Shown here in pieces: positions 1 through 11,500 of a DNA stretch of 64,000 nt; within the stretch, counting starts at the first letter, position 1; each line of letters opens with the position of its first letter. The stretch lies in the NCBI GenBank assembly GCA_015350385.1, contig WNKI01000002.1:6737500-6801499 (forward strand), given 5' to 3'. The notes under the pieces were generated by a model. The model saw only the letters and a list, made by a program, of their open reading frames with translations, did not search any database and was not told the origin of the DNA. Both the position numbers and the translations under genes were made by a program. The stretch comes from Aculops lycopersici. Taxonomy: Eukaryota; Arthropoda; Arachnida; Trombidiformes; Eriophyidae.

Positions 1-120
1 AAGATCGAAGGAAGAGAAGGGTATTAGTTAATTAATGCAATCACACTAATCACCTCGACGGTCAAACACAACAATCCCAACCACTTGGCAGTTGATCAAC
101 CCTCAAACCTTTCAACTTAC
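1..120 (-). other. First intron of the SLC35G-like gene (incomplete)
   Basis: On the minus strand the intron opens with GTAAGT at 120-115. Near the window edge a branch-site-like TTAACTAAT (complement of about 28-36) is followed by a pyrimidine-rich tract, CCCTTCTCTTCC. No AG follows inside the window, so the acceptor probably lies just beyond base 1. The intron would then be only slightly longer than 120 nt. Confidence 0.5.
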
Positions 121-596
121 CGGAAGACGGCCACTTGGATCCCGTGGACTGATTGCGTGAGCTTGACTAGCATGCCGGCGGAGCCAAGGAAACACGAGGC
201 GCATAAAGCAAAGATTATACCCAAACCAGGTATTCGTTTTGCCAGTTTGTATAATAGAGTTGATTTATCGCTAGCATCGCAATGGCACTCGTCATCATCG
301 TGGTTTGTATTTGAACGATTAGGAGGATCTTGTCCATTGGGAAAGTCGGAGTTTCCCTGTAATCGAGTGGATTTCTCGAGATCTCGGCCAGTGTTTGTGG
401 TAGTGGCGGCGTTGATTGAGTCGCAGGCACCGTAGGACTTTTGATTGAACGACCCCGAAGTTGGCGCCGTAATTTGAACACGGGTGTTTCTTTCCTCCGA
501 ACCCTCGGTGGTGATATCCAACTCAACAAGCGAGTCGCTGGACGGCGAGTGCTCGATGGGGTTTCTCTCCATCGGTGGCGATTGCGTCACGTGCAT
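121..596 (-). CDS. SLC35G-like membrane transporter, first coding exon (partial gene)
   Basis: This is the N-terminal exon of a probable SLC35G-family (drug/metabolite transporter superfamily, EamA fold) multi-pass membrane protein. It encodes about 158 residues. The first 115 or so are a hydrophilic, low-complexity cytosolic tail rich in Ser, Asn, Thr and Asp. It is followed by the start of the first membrane helix, GLGIIFALCASCFLGSAGML, then VKLTQSVHGIQVAVFR, which matches the pattern of vertebrate SLC35G1 (a helix, then VKK.Q.VHA.E...FR). The exon ends in a strong donor: minus-strand GTAAGT begins at base 120, splitting a codon after CG (phase 2). Without splicing the frame stops at once (TAA at 117-119). 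The remaining helices lie beyond the left edge. Substrate is unknown. The family assignment rests on a short stretch and is moderately confident; the exon structure is well supported. Confidence 0.65.
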
Positions 597-3500
597 CTTG
601 ATAAGCGCCAGCTAATTAACTTACTAAAACTCAATGTCGCCGATGGTCCCGAGGGTTCCAGTCGACTGTGTCACTCGAGGGGGAAATCTCCAATTACAAT
701 TCCAATTACAGCGAGAAACGGGAAGAGAGTTTGTTGGTGTTGGTTGTTGATGATGTGGTGATCAGTTGGTGTTGTCCAGTGACAGTTGATACACGCACAA
801 CGAACCGATGCTCTTTCTTGCCTACAACTTGACACTTGCTACTGCTGCTGTTGCTCTCTTTTCTTGCCTTTCTTCTGGTCGCTTGATGGGCGCGTGTAGT
901 GATTGATGCTCGGCGATAACTCACACTCTCATGTTCTCACTCTCCGCTACTCTTCTGCTTTTATTTTTCTAGTGTCGCCGACTTCTCTAATTCCGATTAC
1001 TGCTAACCAACGCCGCCAACACTACCTAAGATCGATTGAGCCAGCTAGTATCGCGCGCCTTTGTGCGATTTGCGATTAGATCAACTGGCCGTCTTGTCGC
1101 GGACATCAAGTCAATCAGTCAAAAAGAGAGAGCGAGAGAGAGAGAGAGGAATTGGACAGACTACAATGTATAAGTTTTTCTTTTGTAGATATTGTTATAT
1201 ATTTGTGGACACGCGGTTAGCAAAAACTACAATGTGATCAGATGAGATGAGATGAAATGAAATGAGACGATGCTTAAGTTTCCCTTTCTCTTGTCCTAAA
1301 CCAAAATTAATCTCTTTCGCCGGATGATTCTCTCTCTGGCCATCGATCATAACCACCACTAGCTGCTCTACTCGAATCTGCTTGCTGGAAACCCGCCGCC
1401 TGCCTCTGGTCGATTACATTGTGAACAAAACCACCGACTGTTGCGTAATAAACCAGCGAATGTTATGCGTGCAGAGGGGCACGAAATTACCTGATGCCAT
1501 GATCATCAGGTGGTTATGTTAATGAACTTGGTGGCAGCGCGATATACCGTTTGTTTGCTTGCTGAGGTCGTTGTGTGTTAGTCGGCTGCCTCTTTTCTCT
1601 ACGCGCGATCAACCACACATTGATTTGAGTGAAATTAAGTCGAGTTATGCCAGTAGCATTCGGTCGGCTGATGAGATTACGTCGAAGCGGCGATTATGCA
1701 ACCGATCGGTGGCAAGAGTGATACAATTTTTGGAACAGTAGATCGCTTATATGTATGCTTATGTAACCGATGGGATAACACAGGACGCCGAGTCACCTGA
1801 GCAAAATTGAGTTGATTCGATGAGTGATTTCAACTCGGGGCGCCAAACCAACCGACTGAACTCGGCAGCAAACCAGTAGGCTCATTTCTTTGCGCCATTC
1901 CATGGGGACATGACGAAACTCGCGCCGGAAGTCGTGGCGAGCAAGCGAGCCAAAAAACTTTCCCAAAACTAACCTGGCTGCCCAGCGACTAGACGATGCT
2001 TAGGGTTCGTCTCGACATCGGCGTCATTATTTGCGCTTGACAGATAGGTAAAGAGAAAGATAGTGAGAAATCGATAAAAGCGACTCGTCGCTGATTCATT
2101 GGATATTAATGTATTCGACAACCATAGAGTCGTCGTGATTGGCGCTCTTGTTGTGTTCGCCAAAACCACTTGTTTGTGTTTTCCTCGAACTATTGGCGCT
2201 GGATTCATGTTGAGTATTTTACGCGACCAATCTGCACTCCCTCTTGTTCGTTGATAATAAATCTAATTACGCCATCAAAAGAGTTGTCACTGTCCCTTTG
2301 GTGCTCCAGGTTTTCAAGATATCCAAGCGGACAATGCCCATTAGAGAGGGGGTGGGAAAATTGGTGGATGCCGCAAAGTGGCCATCACGGGGAGAGAAGG
2401 TCAAGATATTGCATGTGTTCGTGAATCAAGCAACTTAGGGCGACCGGCACATTGTTCGGTCTGAACCTAAGATGATGCCGACTCGCCGCGAGATGTCTCC
2501 GTTGGAAGCGTTTCTCTTGGTGCCGATAGGAGGGCTAGAGCCATTTAGATCATCGCTTGAGGCGGCGACGGTCGCGGCAACGATGACAAAAGTATTGCCT
2601 CAGATCGCTTAAAGCAAAATTGAATTGGCCCACTAGTTTCCGCTTCGTGTGGCTCCTTGGATCTTTGGAGTTGGCGCGCGATCTTTATGGACTGAGCTGC
2701 TGCTGCTGCTGGTGAGTTAGTGACTGGGTGGAACTAGCGAAAGATGATCCAGCAGGCAGGAGATTGGTGGGAAAAAGCGCAATCACGCATTGGGACAAGG
2801 GAGGAGAGGAGTGAGAGCAAAGTGACAATTTGTCTGTTTGCCACTCTGATTCTTGTCCTCCTCCTCGTGCCTCGAGGCCAACCGTGTTGCGCGACTCGAA
2901 CATCACAGCAGATCCGCAGTCGACTTGCCATCGACAGTGTTCGGCTAGTGTGGCAAAAAAGAGGGGGCATTCCCAATGAGTCGGCCAATACATTAGTAAT
3001 GTCAGTCAAGGTGCTCGACTGGCTGAGGTTAGCGGAGGGAGGGAGGCGGCTTAATGGCAAAGTCGGCGACAAAGAAGCACACGACAACAACAACGACCAC
3101 GACTACCCCCTCGAGTTCGCCCTTCTCAGCGCCAAATGTCATTTCCGGTAGCAAGCCGAGCAGCGTGAAGGGCAAGCGCCGGGCAACCACCAGGCAAGGG
3201 AAAGTTCCAGATTTAAGGGCCGAGCCGATGGGGAGGCGAGATGTTTGAGTTGGAGAGGAAGGCATCGGCTTTGCCCTGATATTGGCAGCAACGGAAGCTT
3301 TCCATTGACGGAAACGGGAACGGTGACGGCTGCTAAAGTCGCGACTACCACTACGGAAGCCAACCAGACGGACGAGGGCAGAGGAGATTAAATGGCCGCA
3401 TGCTTGTTGTCGCTGGCTCACGTTGTCCGTTTACTTCCCCCCTCGTCGACTCCGTCTTCTCTCGTTGCTTTCCAATGGCCACTGATTTGCTTCAACGGTT

Positions 3501-3859
3501 CCCCTCCGAACCAAATAGCAAAAGGTTCTGGTGACGAGCCGCAGGAGCAGCGATAGCGGCAGCCTTAGAAGCGGTGACAATAAACTCGCTTGATACTCGA
3601 GCTAATGGCCGTCATCTGTTTGGTTGGCTTCTTGCCCGACCCACTGTTTAGCCAGCCAGCTGGCTGACTGGTTTGCGAGCTGGAAGGCTGAGAAGCAACA
3701 TTAGCCAGTTTGACAGATGAAAAGATAAAGGAAATCTTTCGGGGCACGAGTTCAAAGAGTTAAAAAGATAAAAAAGGCCTTTTGCTTCGCTGGTCACCAT
3801 AACAACAACCAGCTGAGGCTCCCTCAGCCCTCGTTGTGCTTCTCATTGGACTGTTGTGT
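597..3859. other. Gene-free stretch upstream of the SLC35G-like gene
   Basis: I see no protein-like reading frame here on either strand; the open frames are short and compositionally random. It contains a GA tract at about 1125-1148, a GATGA-type pentanucleotide array at 1241-1270, and a TTGCGTAA site at 1441-1448. It presumably holds the promoter and 5' leader of the minus-strand SLC35G-like gene, but no TATA box or initiator could be assigned. Confidence 0.4.
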
Positions 3860-5400
3860 GCAATATAATAGGGTTGTTCCAAACTAGAAGAGATCATGAA
3901 AGAGTCTGTCCTCCTAAGTCGACTTCCCTAAGCCGTGAGCTCATTTCCGGAATCTCGAAGGTGTCATCTTACAAGGAGCGAATCTTCTCAGAATCTTAAA
4001 CAAATCTTATCTGAGGATTGGACCTCTAAATGCCACCGAAGACTAGTGAAAATTTTGTCAATTTTGACTTTATTCGATCTCAGAATTTCCCATGAGACCT
4101 CCAAGGTATAAAACAGAAAAATCCCAGTTTTCCTTTCCCCATGCAAGTTTTTCTATTATTTGTTCCTCCGATAACTTTGTTCAGGTTGACAGAGCACTAG
4201 GAAGAAAACTGCACCCAAAGATTTCGAACAATTCAGGAATTATGATCTGTTTAGTGAAAATGATCCCTTCGAGGCAAGATTTGCATAATTTCAAAGGCCT
4301 CCACAAGAACCAACTCATATATACGGTGACGTGAGATATTTTGACGCTCGGGGGGAGCAAATCGGTATTCATTAGTTGCACAATCTGAATGTCCTCATGT
4401 CTCAGCAGATAGATATCGAAATGAAGCCGATACAAGGACAATTTTCAGGCAAAAAACAATTGAAACATATACGAAATTGATAGACATGGGTTGGAAAAAT
4501 ACAATGAAGAAACCGCATTCAAACATTTCAGTCCACCATAAGATTATGTGACCCGAGGTGGTAATGAGGCCTCCAGAAGGGTATGGGTATATTTCAGGAA
4601 CTACGCGTCGAAATCACCTGAACGAGGGCTCACTATTATTGGACTGAATCTGCGCAGAAGTGTGCAGATTTTGGTATTCGCCAAGCTTCTGGCACCCTAG
4701 AGCCCCCTGACCACCTAGCGCCGTAAATCGGAATGCTTCTTTTTCAGAAATGCTAGCCCTATCCAACATGCAGTGAATCAATCCACCAGATTGAGCTGAA
4801 CTTAACGAAAAAAACCGCTTCTAAAAGTCACCTCTAATTCAGAAGTTATGATAGCTAGCTCAGAAATAAACACTGCAAACGACTCAGAAGTTGGATTCTG
4901 AGCATCCGGTTGCCTCAAATGTCTGCAATCGTGTGTATCTTCTGGAATATTGGTGTCACTAAAAACGGTTTTATTTGTCGTAATCCGGGCAACTCGTGGA
5001 TATGATTCTGCGCACACCCCACACTGTTGGCCCTTCCGAACGAGCTCCATCTCGATTCAGGTCGCTAGGTGGTCGAGGGTCGCAAGGGTTACCATGATGC
5101 CTAGTGGATGCCAAAATTTGCACACTTCTACGTAGATTCATGCCAATCATAGTAAACCCTCATTCGGATGACTCCGGCGCAGGGTTCCGAAAATATACGC
5201 AGATTCTTCTTGAGGCTCCATTCCAACATAAAAGGGGATAATTTTGTAATTAGTCGAGACATTTTAGCTAGGTTCGCTTTGTTGAAACTAGTAGATCCAA
5301 ATGCAACAATCTGGCCTGAAAATTGCATGATTTATCTACAGAAATCAATCCAAATCTTGAATGAAATTCGACATTTGTCAGCTAAACTGTGAACTATAAG
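3860..5400. repeat. Composition-distinct stretch, possible decayed interspersed repeat
   Basis: This block is more AT-rich than its surroundings and lacks the triplet and pentamer simple repeats that fill other intergenic DNA here. It carries short internal similarities, for example AATTCAGGAATTATGAT near 4236 and AATTCAGAAGTTATGAT near 4837. No terminal repeat, reverse transcriptase or transposase frame is visible. A decayed transposable element is an inference only. Confidence 0.25.
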
Positions 5401-5422
5401 ATCATTTCTCATCTTTATAATC

Positions 5423-5428
5423 TTTATT
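5423..5428 (-). terminator. Polyadenylation signal for the chitin-binding gene
   Basis: TTTATT on the plus strand reads AATAAA on the minus strand, about 160 nt downstream of the TAG stop at 5587-5589. It is the first canonical signal on that side. Confidence 0.5.
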
Positions 5429-5586
5429 GCGTAACTAGTATCAACACAGTGGCTGTGTATCACTGCATTAACATAACAAAAAACGATATTGACAACATAA
5501 CATAACATGATATATATATATTTATATACATTACACTTGATTACATAACAATCCAGATGGGGATAAACTATCACTGCCTATCACTA

Positions 5587-8500
5587 CTACCTGAGCTGAT
5601 TTCTCGCTTGTGGTATAGTTGTTGTTGTCGTGATTGGTGCAACTGTCGTAATTCTAGCCATCGTTTGCTCATCATTCAATGAGGCGGCGGCAGCTGTTAT
5701 ATTAGCGATAGTAGTATCGGAGTTTCCATTGATTGAACCCAGAGTCGACTTGCGTGTCGTCATCGTGGTGGGTGTCGTAGTCGTTGTGGTTGTTGTTGTT
5801 GTTGTGGTTGGTGTCGATGTTGTGGAAGTTCCACTTGCGCCCCCAATTCTGGCGCCGAATCTTCTGTCTAGTCGAGAGCTGATTGCAGACACCTGTTGCT
5901 GTTGTCTGGAGTTCGGTGACGCCACGGCCACGAAGTGAACATCCTCGATGGCTGGTGAGACTGACGAAGTGGAAGGCACGTAATTCACGGAACCCTGGTT
6001 GGCACTTGTTGAATAAATGGGGCCGCCATTGTTGTTGTTGTTGTTGTTGCCATGATCGCTGGCAGACGACGTTAACCTGTGAGTCGAAAACTCGAGCCCA
6101 TCAATCAACGAGTCCAAGCTATTGGTTGCTGAGCCAGCCACCTGTTTGTTCAGCTGGCCGGTGCGAGTTGGATCGAAGCGCGTTGATCTGGCACTAAGTT
6201 TGGGTGACTGCTGCTGTTGGACGCCTAGACCAAATTCAGATTGAATCATTCGCCTCGCTCCTCTAACCTGCTGACTCTGAGATTCTCTAGCTAGTTGTTG
6301 TGGCTCTGAGTTGGCTGATGATGTCGACAGACGGGCATCTGAATCAAGTTGGCGCTGCTGCTGCTGCTCATTTGAGATCATTTGGCTCGAGCTTTCCAGA
6401 TTATTACCGCCGCTTCCGAATGGGGAGTTCGTGGAACTCATGGGCTCGTCGGTGGCGCCAACTCGCGGCGCCGACTGATCACTAACTGAGGCCGAGTCGT
6501 TGCTTTGTGATGAGCCCGTTGTGGCTTGCGATAATCCAGAAGAAGAAGACAATGAATCGCCTGCCATCAGACGGTTGAGCATATCGCTGTCCGTCACTCC
6601 AGCCGACCGTTCGACGCCCAGCTGGTCGAGAACGGAAGTCGCTGGGCTCGACAGATTTGAGTCGCTGTTTTGAGGCGATTGGGTTGTGGTTGTGGTGGGA
6701 GTTGAGATTGTTGTTTGCATGCTCGCAATGGTTGTGGTTGGATTTGGGAACAGTTGCTCGCTCTGGCCACTTGTTGATGACGACGACATTCTGTCGGAAA
6801 AATCCTGAGGCGTTGAGGTCGAAGACGAGCTCGGCGCCTCAGTTCTGGGACTTATTTGCTGCTGTTCCCTCTCAAAGTTTGACAGAGTGGTCTGCTGCTG
6901 CTGCTGTTGTTGTTGTTGTTGTCGTTTTGCTTGCTCTGGCCGAGATTGAGAGTTTTCCATTTGTTGTTGGGCCATTTGAGCTGAAGTTTGGGCCAACGCG
7001 AACGCTTGGTCCACTGGCTGCGACCACCTGTTATCATCGCCGTTGTGGTTGTTGTTGCTGCTACTGCCACTTCCGTTATCCAAAGACGACTGCTCGCTCT
7101 CAGTTGAAACCTGACCTCTGCTGATCATGGCCTCAGATGGTCCGTTGAAGTTGGGGTCAGTTGCGCTCGTCGTGGTTGTGGTCGTGGACAAACTGCTACC
7201 TGCTGTCGACTCCTCGGTAAAGTCTGACTGGCTACCCAATTTTCCTCCGCAATCCACGTTGTACCACCAGTCGCAATTCTGTGTCTTCTGATTGAACTGA
7301 GTCTGGTTATTGCACCTAAACATTTGGTGTCCTGTTGGGGCGCATTGGTAGTAGGCCTTACATCTCTGGTTCACGTCGGCATACAATCCTGGCGTCCGGC
7401 CGGCGCAAAAGGCCGATGGGGATCTAAGTCCGTTGGTCAGCTGATCCTGAGACGACTGCTGCTGCCTGGTACTAGCGCTATTGCCATTGCTCTGAAGCCC
7501 AACTTCTGGTTGACGTTGCGGCTGCTGCCTTAGATCACTGGCCAACTCTTCGCCTGGATTTGGTCCCGGCTGACGATCGTTGTGCGACTCGCCAGCTTGC
7601 GGCTCGTTGATCTCGTTGATTACATTCGTGTTCTCAGTGGTAGCACCAAACTCTGGCAACCTGTTGGCTGCTGCTGAGTGGTCCATTGAAACTAGAGGCT
7701 CTGGCGGAACTGTTATTGAATCTGCCATCAGATCGGTGGCGCCTGAGTTGGACTGTGCGGATGGCGAGCTAGTGGCCGGCGGAAGTTGTGAACTCGACTC
7801 CGATGAAGTGGTCGAGCTCCCCTGCTGTTGCTGCTGTGTTTGTTGCAGCTGAGGTTGCATTTGGCCGCCCATAAAGTTGGAGGCAAACATTGAGTTACCT
7901 GGAGTCTGGGCACCAGGATCGTGTTGAATGGCAAGCAAGAATTGATGTTGTTGTTGTTGTTGTTGCTGCTGCTGCTGTTGCTGGTGTGGAGCTTGTTGGT
8001 CTCCCAGGATTTTCGGCAATTTGGCAACCGGAGTTGGTTCTTGTGGCGCCACTTGTTCCATCTGCAACCCGCCAGTTGGCGCTGCCACTGGCTGGTAGTG
8101 GAAGTATCTGAGAGGTTGCTGTTGTTGTGGTTGTTGCTGCTGATTGTATTGATCGCCTTGGTCCACTGTCTGTATCGCTATTGCTGGCATCTGAGCCATA
8201 GGCGCTGATTGCCAGTCGAAGCTTTGGAAGTTAGTTGAGGCCACCTGTTGTTGCTGACCGCTACCTGGCGTCACAAACGATTGAAATCCTTGAGGTCTAA
8301 GATGTTGTTGTTGCTGCTGGTGAAAGTGCTGCTGCTGTCCATAGGGCTGATGGTTTAGTTGTCTAACTACAGTTGGCGGTGGCGGTGTATTGAATGGCAA
8401 GGCAAACCTGCCAAGATGATTGCTAGCCAGCGAGTGGTGATTGGGTTGCTGTTGTTGGTTGTTGTGGCGGAAGTAGTTATTCTGTGCTAGTGGCATCCTA

Positions 8501-11500
8501 TGTGATTGGTATTGGTTTGTCTGTTGCGCAAACTGCCTCGGTCCTGCAGGAAAACTAAACTGCTGCGGTGGAGCCAACAGGTGAGCGTTTCCATTTGGTT
8601 GCTCATGCAGAGTGTAGGGTACAGTGTAAACTTGGGTGTCCAGGAAGCTAACACTTGGATTTGGTTGCGCCTCATTGTTGGCTCCCGTTGCTGTAGCTGC
8701 TGCTGCTGCTGATGATGACGATGATGAGATTTCACGTTGTGGAATCTCAATGTCGTACAAAGTGACATCTTGGGTCGTCTTCAAGGTTCGTGTTTGGGTG
8801 AAATTTTGGCCCAAATTAGACTCAACTGGCTGCTTGCCATTTGAACTTAAAGTTGGCTGCTGCTCGTTGGTGCCAACACTCGAGATTGGCTCATTGAAAA
8901 CCTGCCCCTTGGTTGGTCCAACTCGTTGTTGGGTTTGAGTTCCATTAACAACTCCACCAAGCTGACCAACGCCTAGAGTGGCACCCACCTGGAGAGTTAG
9001 AGGCACCTGCTGCTGCTGGTTGGGTACGCGGGCAAGCTCGCTTGGCATCTCTGTCGCCTGCTGGTCGTTGTCCTGGTCGTTGTCCTGTAGTTGTTGTTGT
9101 TGCTCCGTGTCCTCGCTTTTAGAATCGGAAGCAGACACTTGTTGCTCTAGCTGCTGATCATTATCGTCCAACCCGTCGCTCAAATCAGAGTCTTCCTGGC
9201 CGCCGGCGCCCACATGTTGTTGCTGGTCCGTTGCCTGGCCAAAGGACACATTTTGATCGATCAATTTGGGCGCGTCAATCTGATAGAAGCCCGACTTGAA
9301 CTTGGACGCGCGATTGGCGCCCGATAGCCCAGTTGGTCGCTGAGCTCGGTGCTGTTTCAAGTCGTTAGTTTGCTCCAAAGTGGCCGCCACAGGTGGTTGC
9401 TGCTGCTGCTGCTTAACCGAGTTTGTGTTTCCATGATCAACCACCAGATTGTAACCAGACACCTGTTGCTGTTGTTGCTGCTGCTGCTGCTGCCGTTGCA
9501 TTGCGGTTGCAGCCGAAGTGGCCACTGCGTTTAGCGGGTGGCCACCTCCGACCACTTGTTGCGACTGATGTTGCGCTTCCATGAAGTAAGACATCGGAGA
9601 CAATTGATTCGTCATCGCTGTTGGTCCTCGCTGTTGGTTATGATTTTGTAATGGTGACATCGATTGCATGGGAAAGTACCTGTCGTTTTGTAGCCGCTGT
9701 TGCTGTTGCGCTCCACCAGTCGCCGAGTGGATTGGCCTCAAGTTAGTGGCGTCCGGCGAGTGGTGAGCGACTTGTTGATTCCCATGCTGCTGGGGGTTGC
9801 TGCCAAAAACAGGTGATTGCTGATGCTGCTGATGGTGTTGGTGGAGTCTGAGAAACGGACGCGGGATTCGATGCTGCTGCTGATTGGTGGCACTTGCGCT
9901 GATTTGATTTGGCTTACCTGGAAACTGGTGGTGCGACGAAGATGGTGCCATCAAATTTGACAGCATCACCGGAGCTCCCGGCCGATTGAAGGGCGCAAAG
10001 GAACCCTGCTGCTCAATTAGCTGATCATTGTCGCCTTGTCCTTGGTGGTGGTGGTGGTTGTTGTTGGTGTTGTGGTGGCCGCGAACGAATGGCAACGAAT
10101 GGAACTGGTTGTTGCTGGCCGCAAATGGCAATTGGATCAAATTTCGCGCTTGCTGCAACAAACTTGACGCCACTCCCACGGGCGAGAGTCGATGGTGTTG
10201 CTGGTGGTGTTGAGAGTGTTGTTGCGGTCTATGATTGTGTTGTAATGGTTGAGAAACTTGGTGTTGTTGTTGCTGCTGCTGCTGCTGTTGGTTAGCTAGC
10301 ATAGAGGGATGACCATTCATGAATTGAGTGTCGCCCTGGGAGGCTGCCAGTGCCAAGGCGGCCAGTTGGCTCTCCTCGGCGCCGCCGGCAAGTCCATTGT
10401 ATGGACTCAGGTAAAAGTTTTCGTAATTTTGACCGTTGTCGCTGGTGGCCGCAAATTGGGGGTCGTTGATGTTGCCAAGTGGATTAGTTAGACCCAAGGA
10501 CACCTGTTGCTGGCTTTCTGGCGCCGTTTTGCCAATTGATGACGATTCGGAATCAGGTGACTCGTGGTGATTCGCTGCAACAATTGTCGCCGATGCCGAC
10601 GACTCCAGGCGCCCACTTTCAGGCGATTCAAGTGCATGAGACTCCTGTTGCTCTTGCTTGTCTCTCGCCTGTTGGTCATGTTGATGTTGCTTTTGCCCTT
10701 CGTCACTCAAGTCCACAGTATTGATAGACAACCTGCCACCGTTAACCTGTGGCTCGCCAGCAGCAACTAAACTTGTTTGATTCATTGGCTGCGAATCGCT
10801 GGTCATTTGTTGCTCCTTAGCAGCAGTCGCCAATGACTGTGCTGAAGTTTGACTCGAGTTTGAGTTAAGCTCACCCGAGGCTGTCATTTCGAAACCGTTA
10901 ACGCTGCTGTTACTCTGAGCCAAAGTGCCATTTAAACTGAAGCTCGGAACCACTGCAGTTTCCGCCGCCGCTCCTTGTGAAATTCCCATTGATTGATTGA
11001 CAGGCTGACTTGTTCCATTGTTACCTGAGCTCCTGTTATCATCGTTTAAAATCTTAACCGCCTCTGGCGCATCCACAAACTCTTGCGCCTTAGACGCGGA
11101 CGAGAACTCAAATGGCGAGCTAGTGCCACTTGTTGCTGTTTGATTCTCGCCACCACTCAACGTCTCGTGTTGCTCCAACGGCCTATTGAGCTCCAGGGAG
11201 GAAGAGGCTGTGGCGGCGGCGGCAGCCAAATTTGGGAAGCTCTCATTCGGTTGCTGGTGCTGTTGATGGTTTTGTATGCCCGACTGCTCGACTTCTTGCC
11301 CATCGGCTGGCGCTTCCATCAGAATGAAATCCTGATTCTCACCAAAGCCTAGCGCGTGTTCCTCTTTTTGTTGTTGCTGTTGTTGCTGTTGCGTCATTAC
11401 TGGCCGGTGCCGCTGAACAACAGCCTGTTGCTGCTGGTGCTGAAGCACTGGAAATGGAATTGGGCGGCTCGCTGCAATGGGTAAGGGGTATCCATTGAAA

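Noticed and set aside
5630..11352. Many plus-strand frames rich in Val, Leu, Cys or Ala opposite the chitin-binding gene
   Set aside because: Antisense shadows of CAG/CAA and ACC/ACA tracts.
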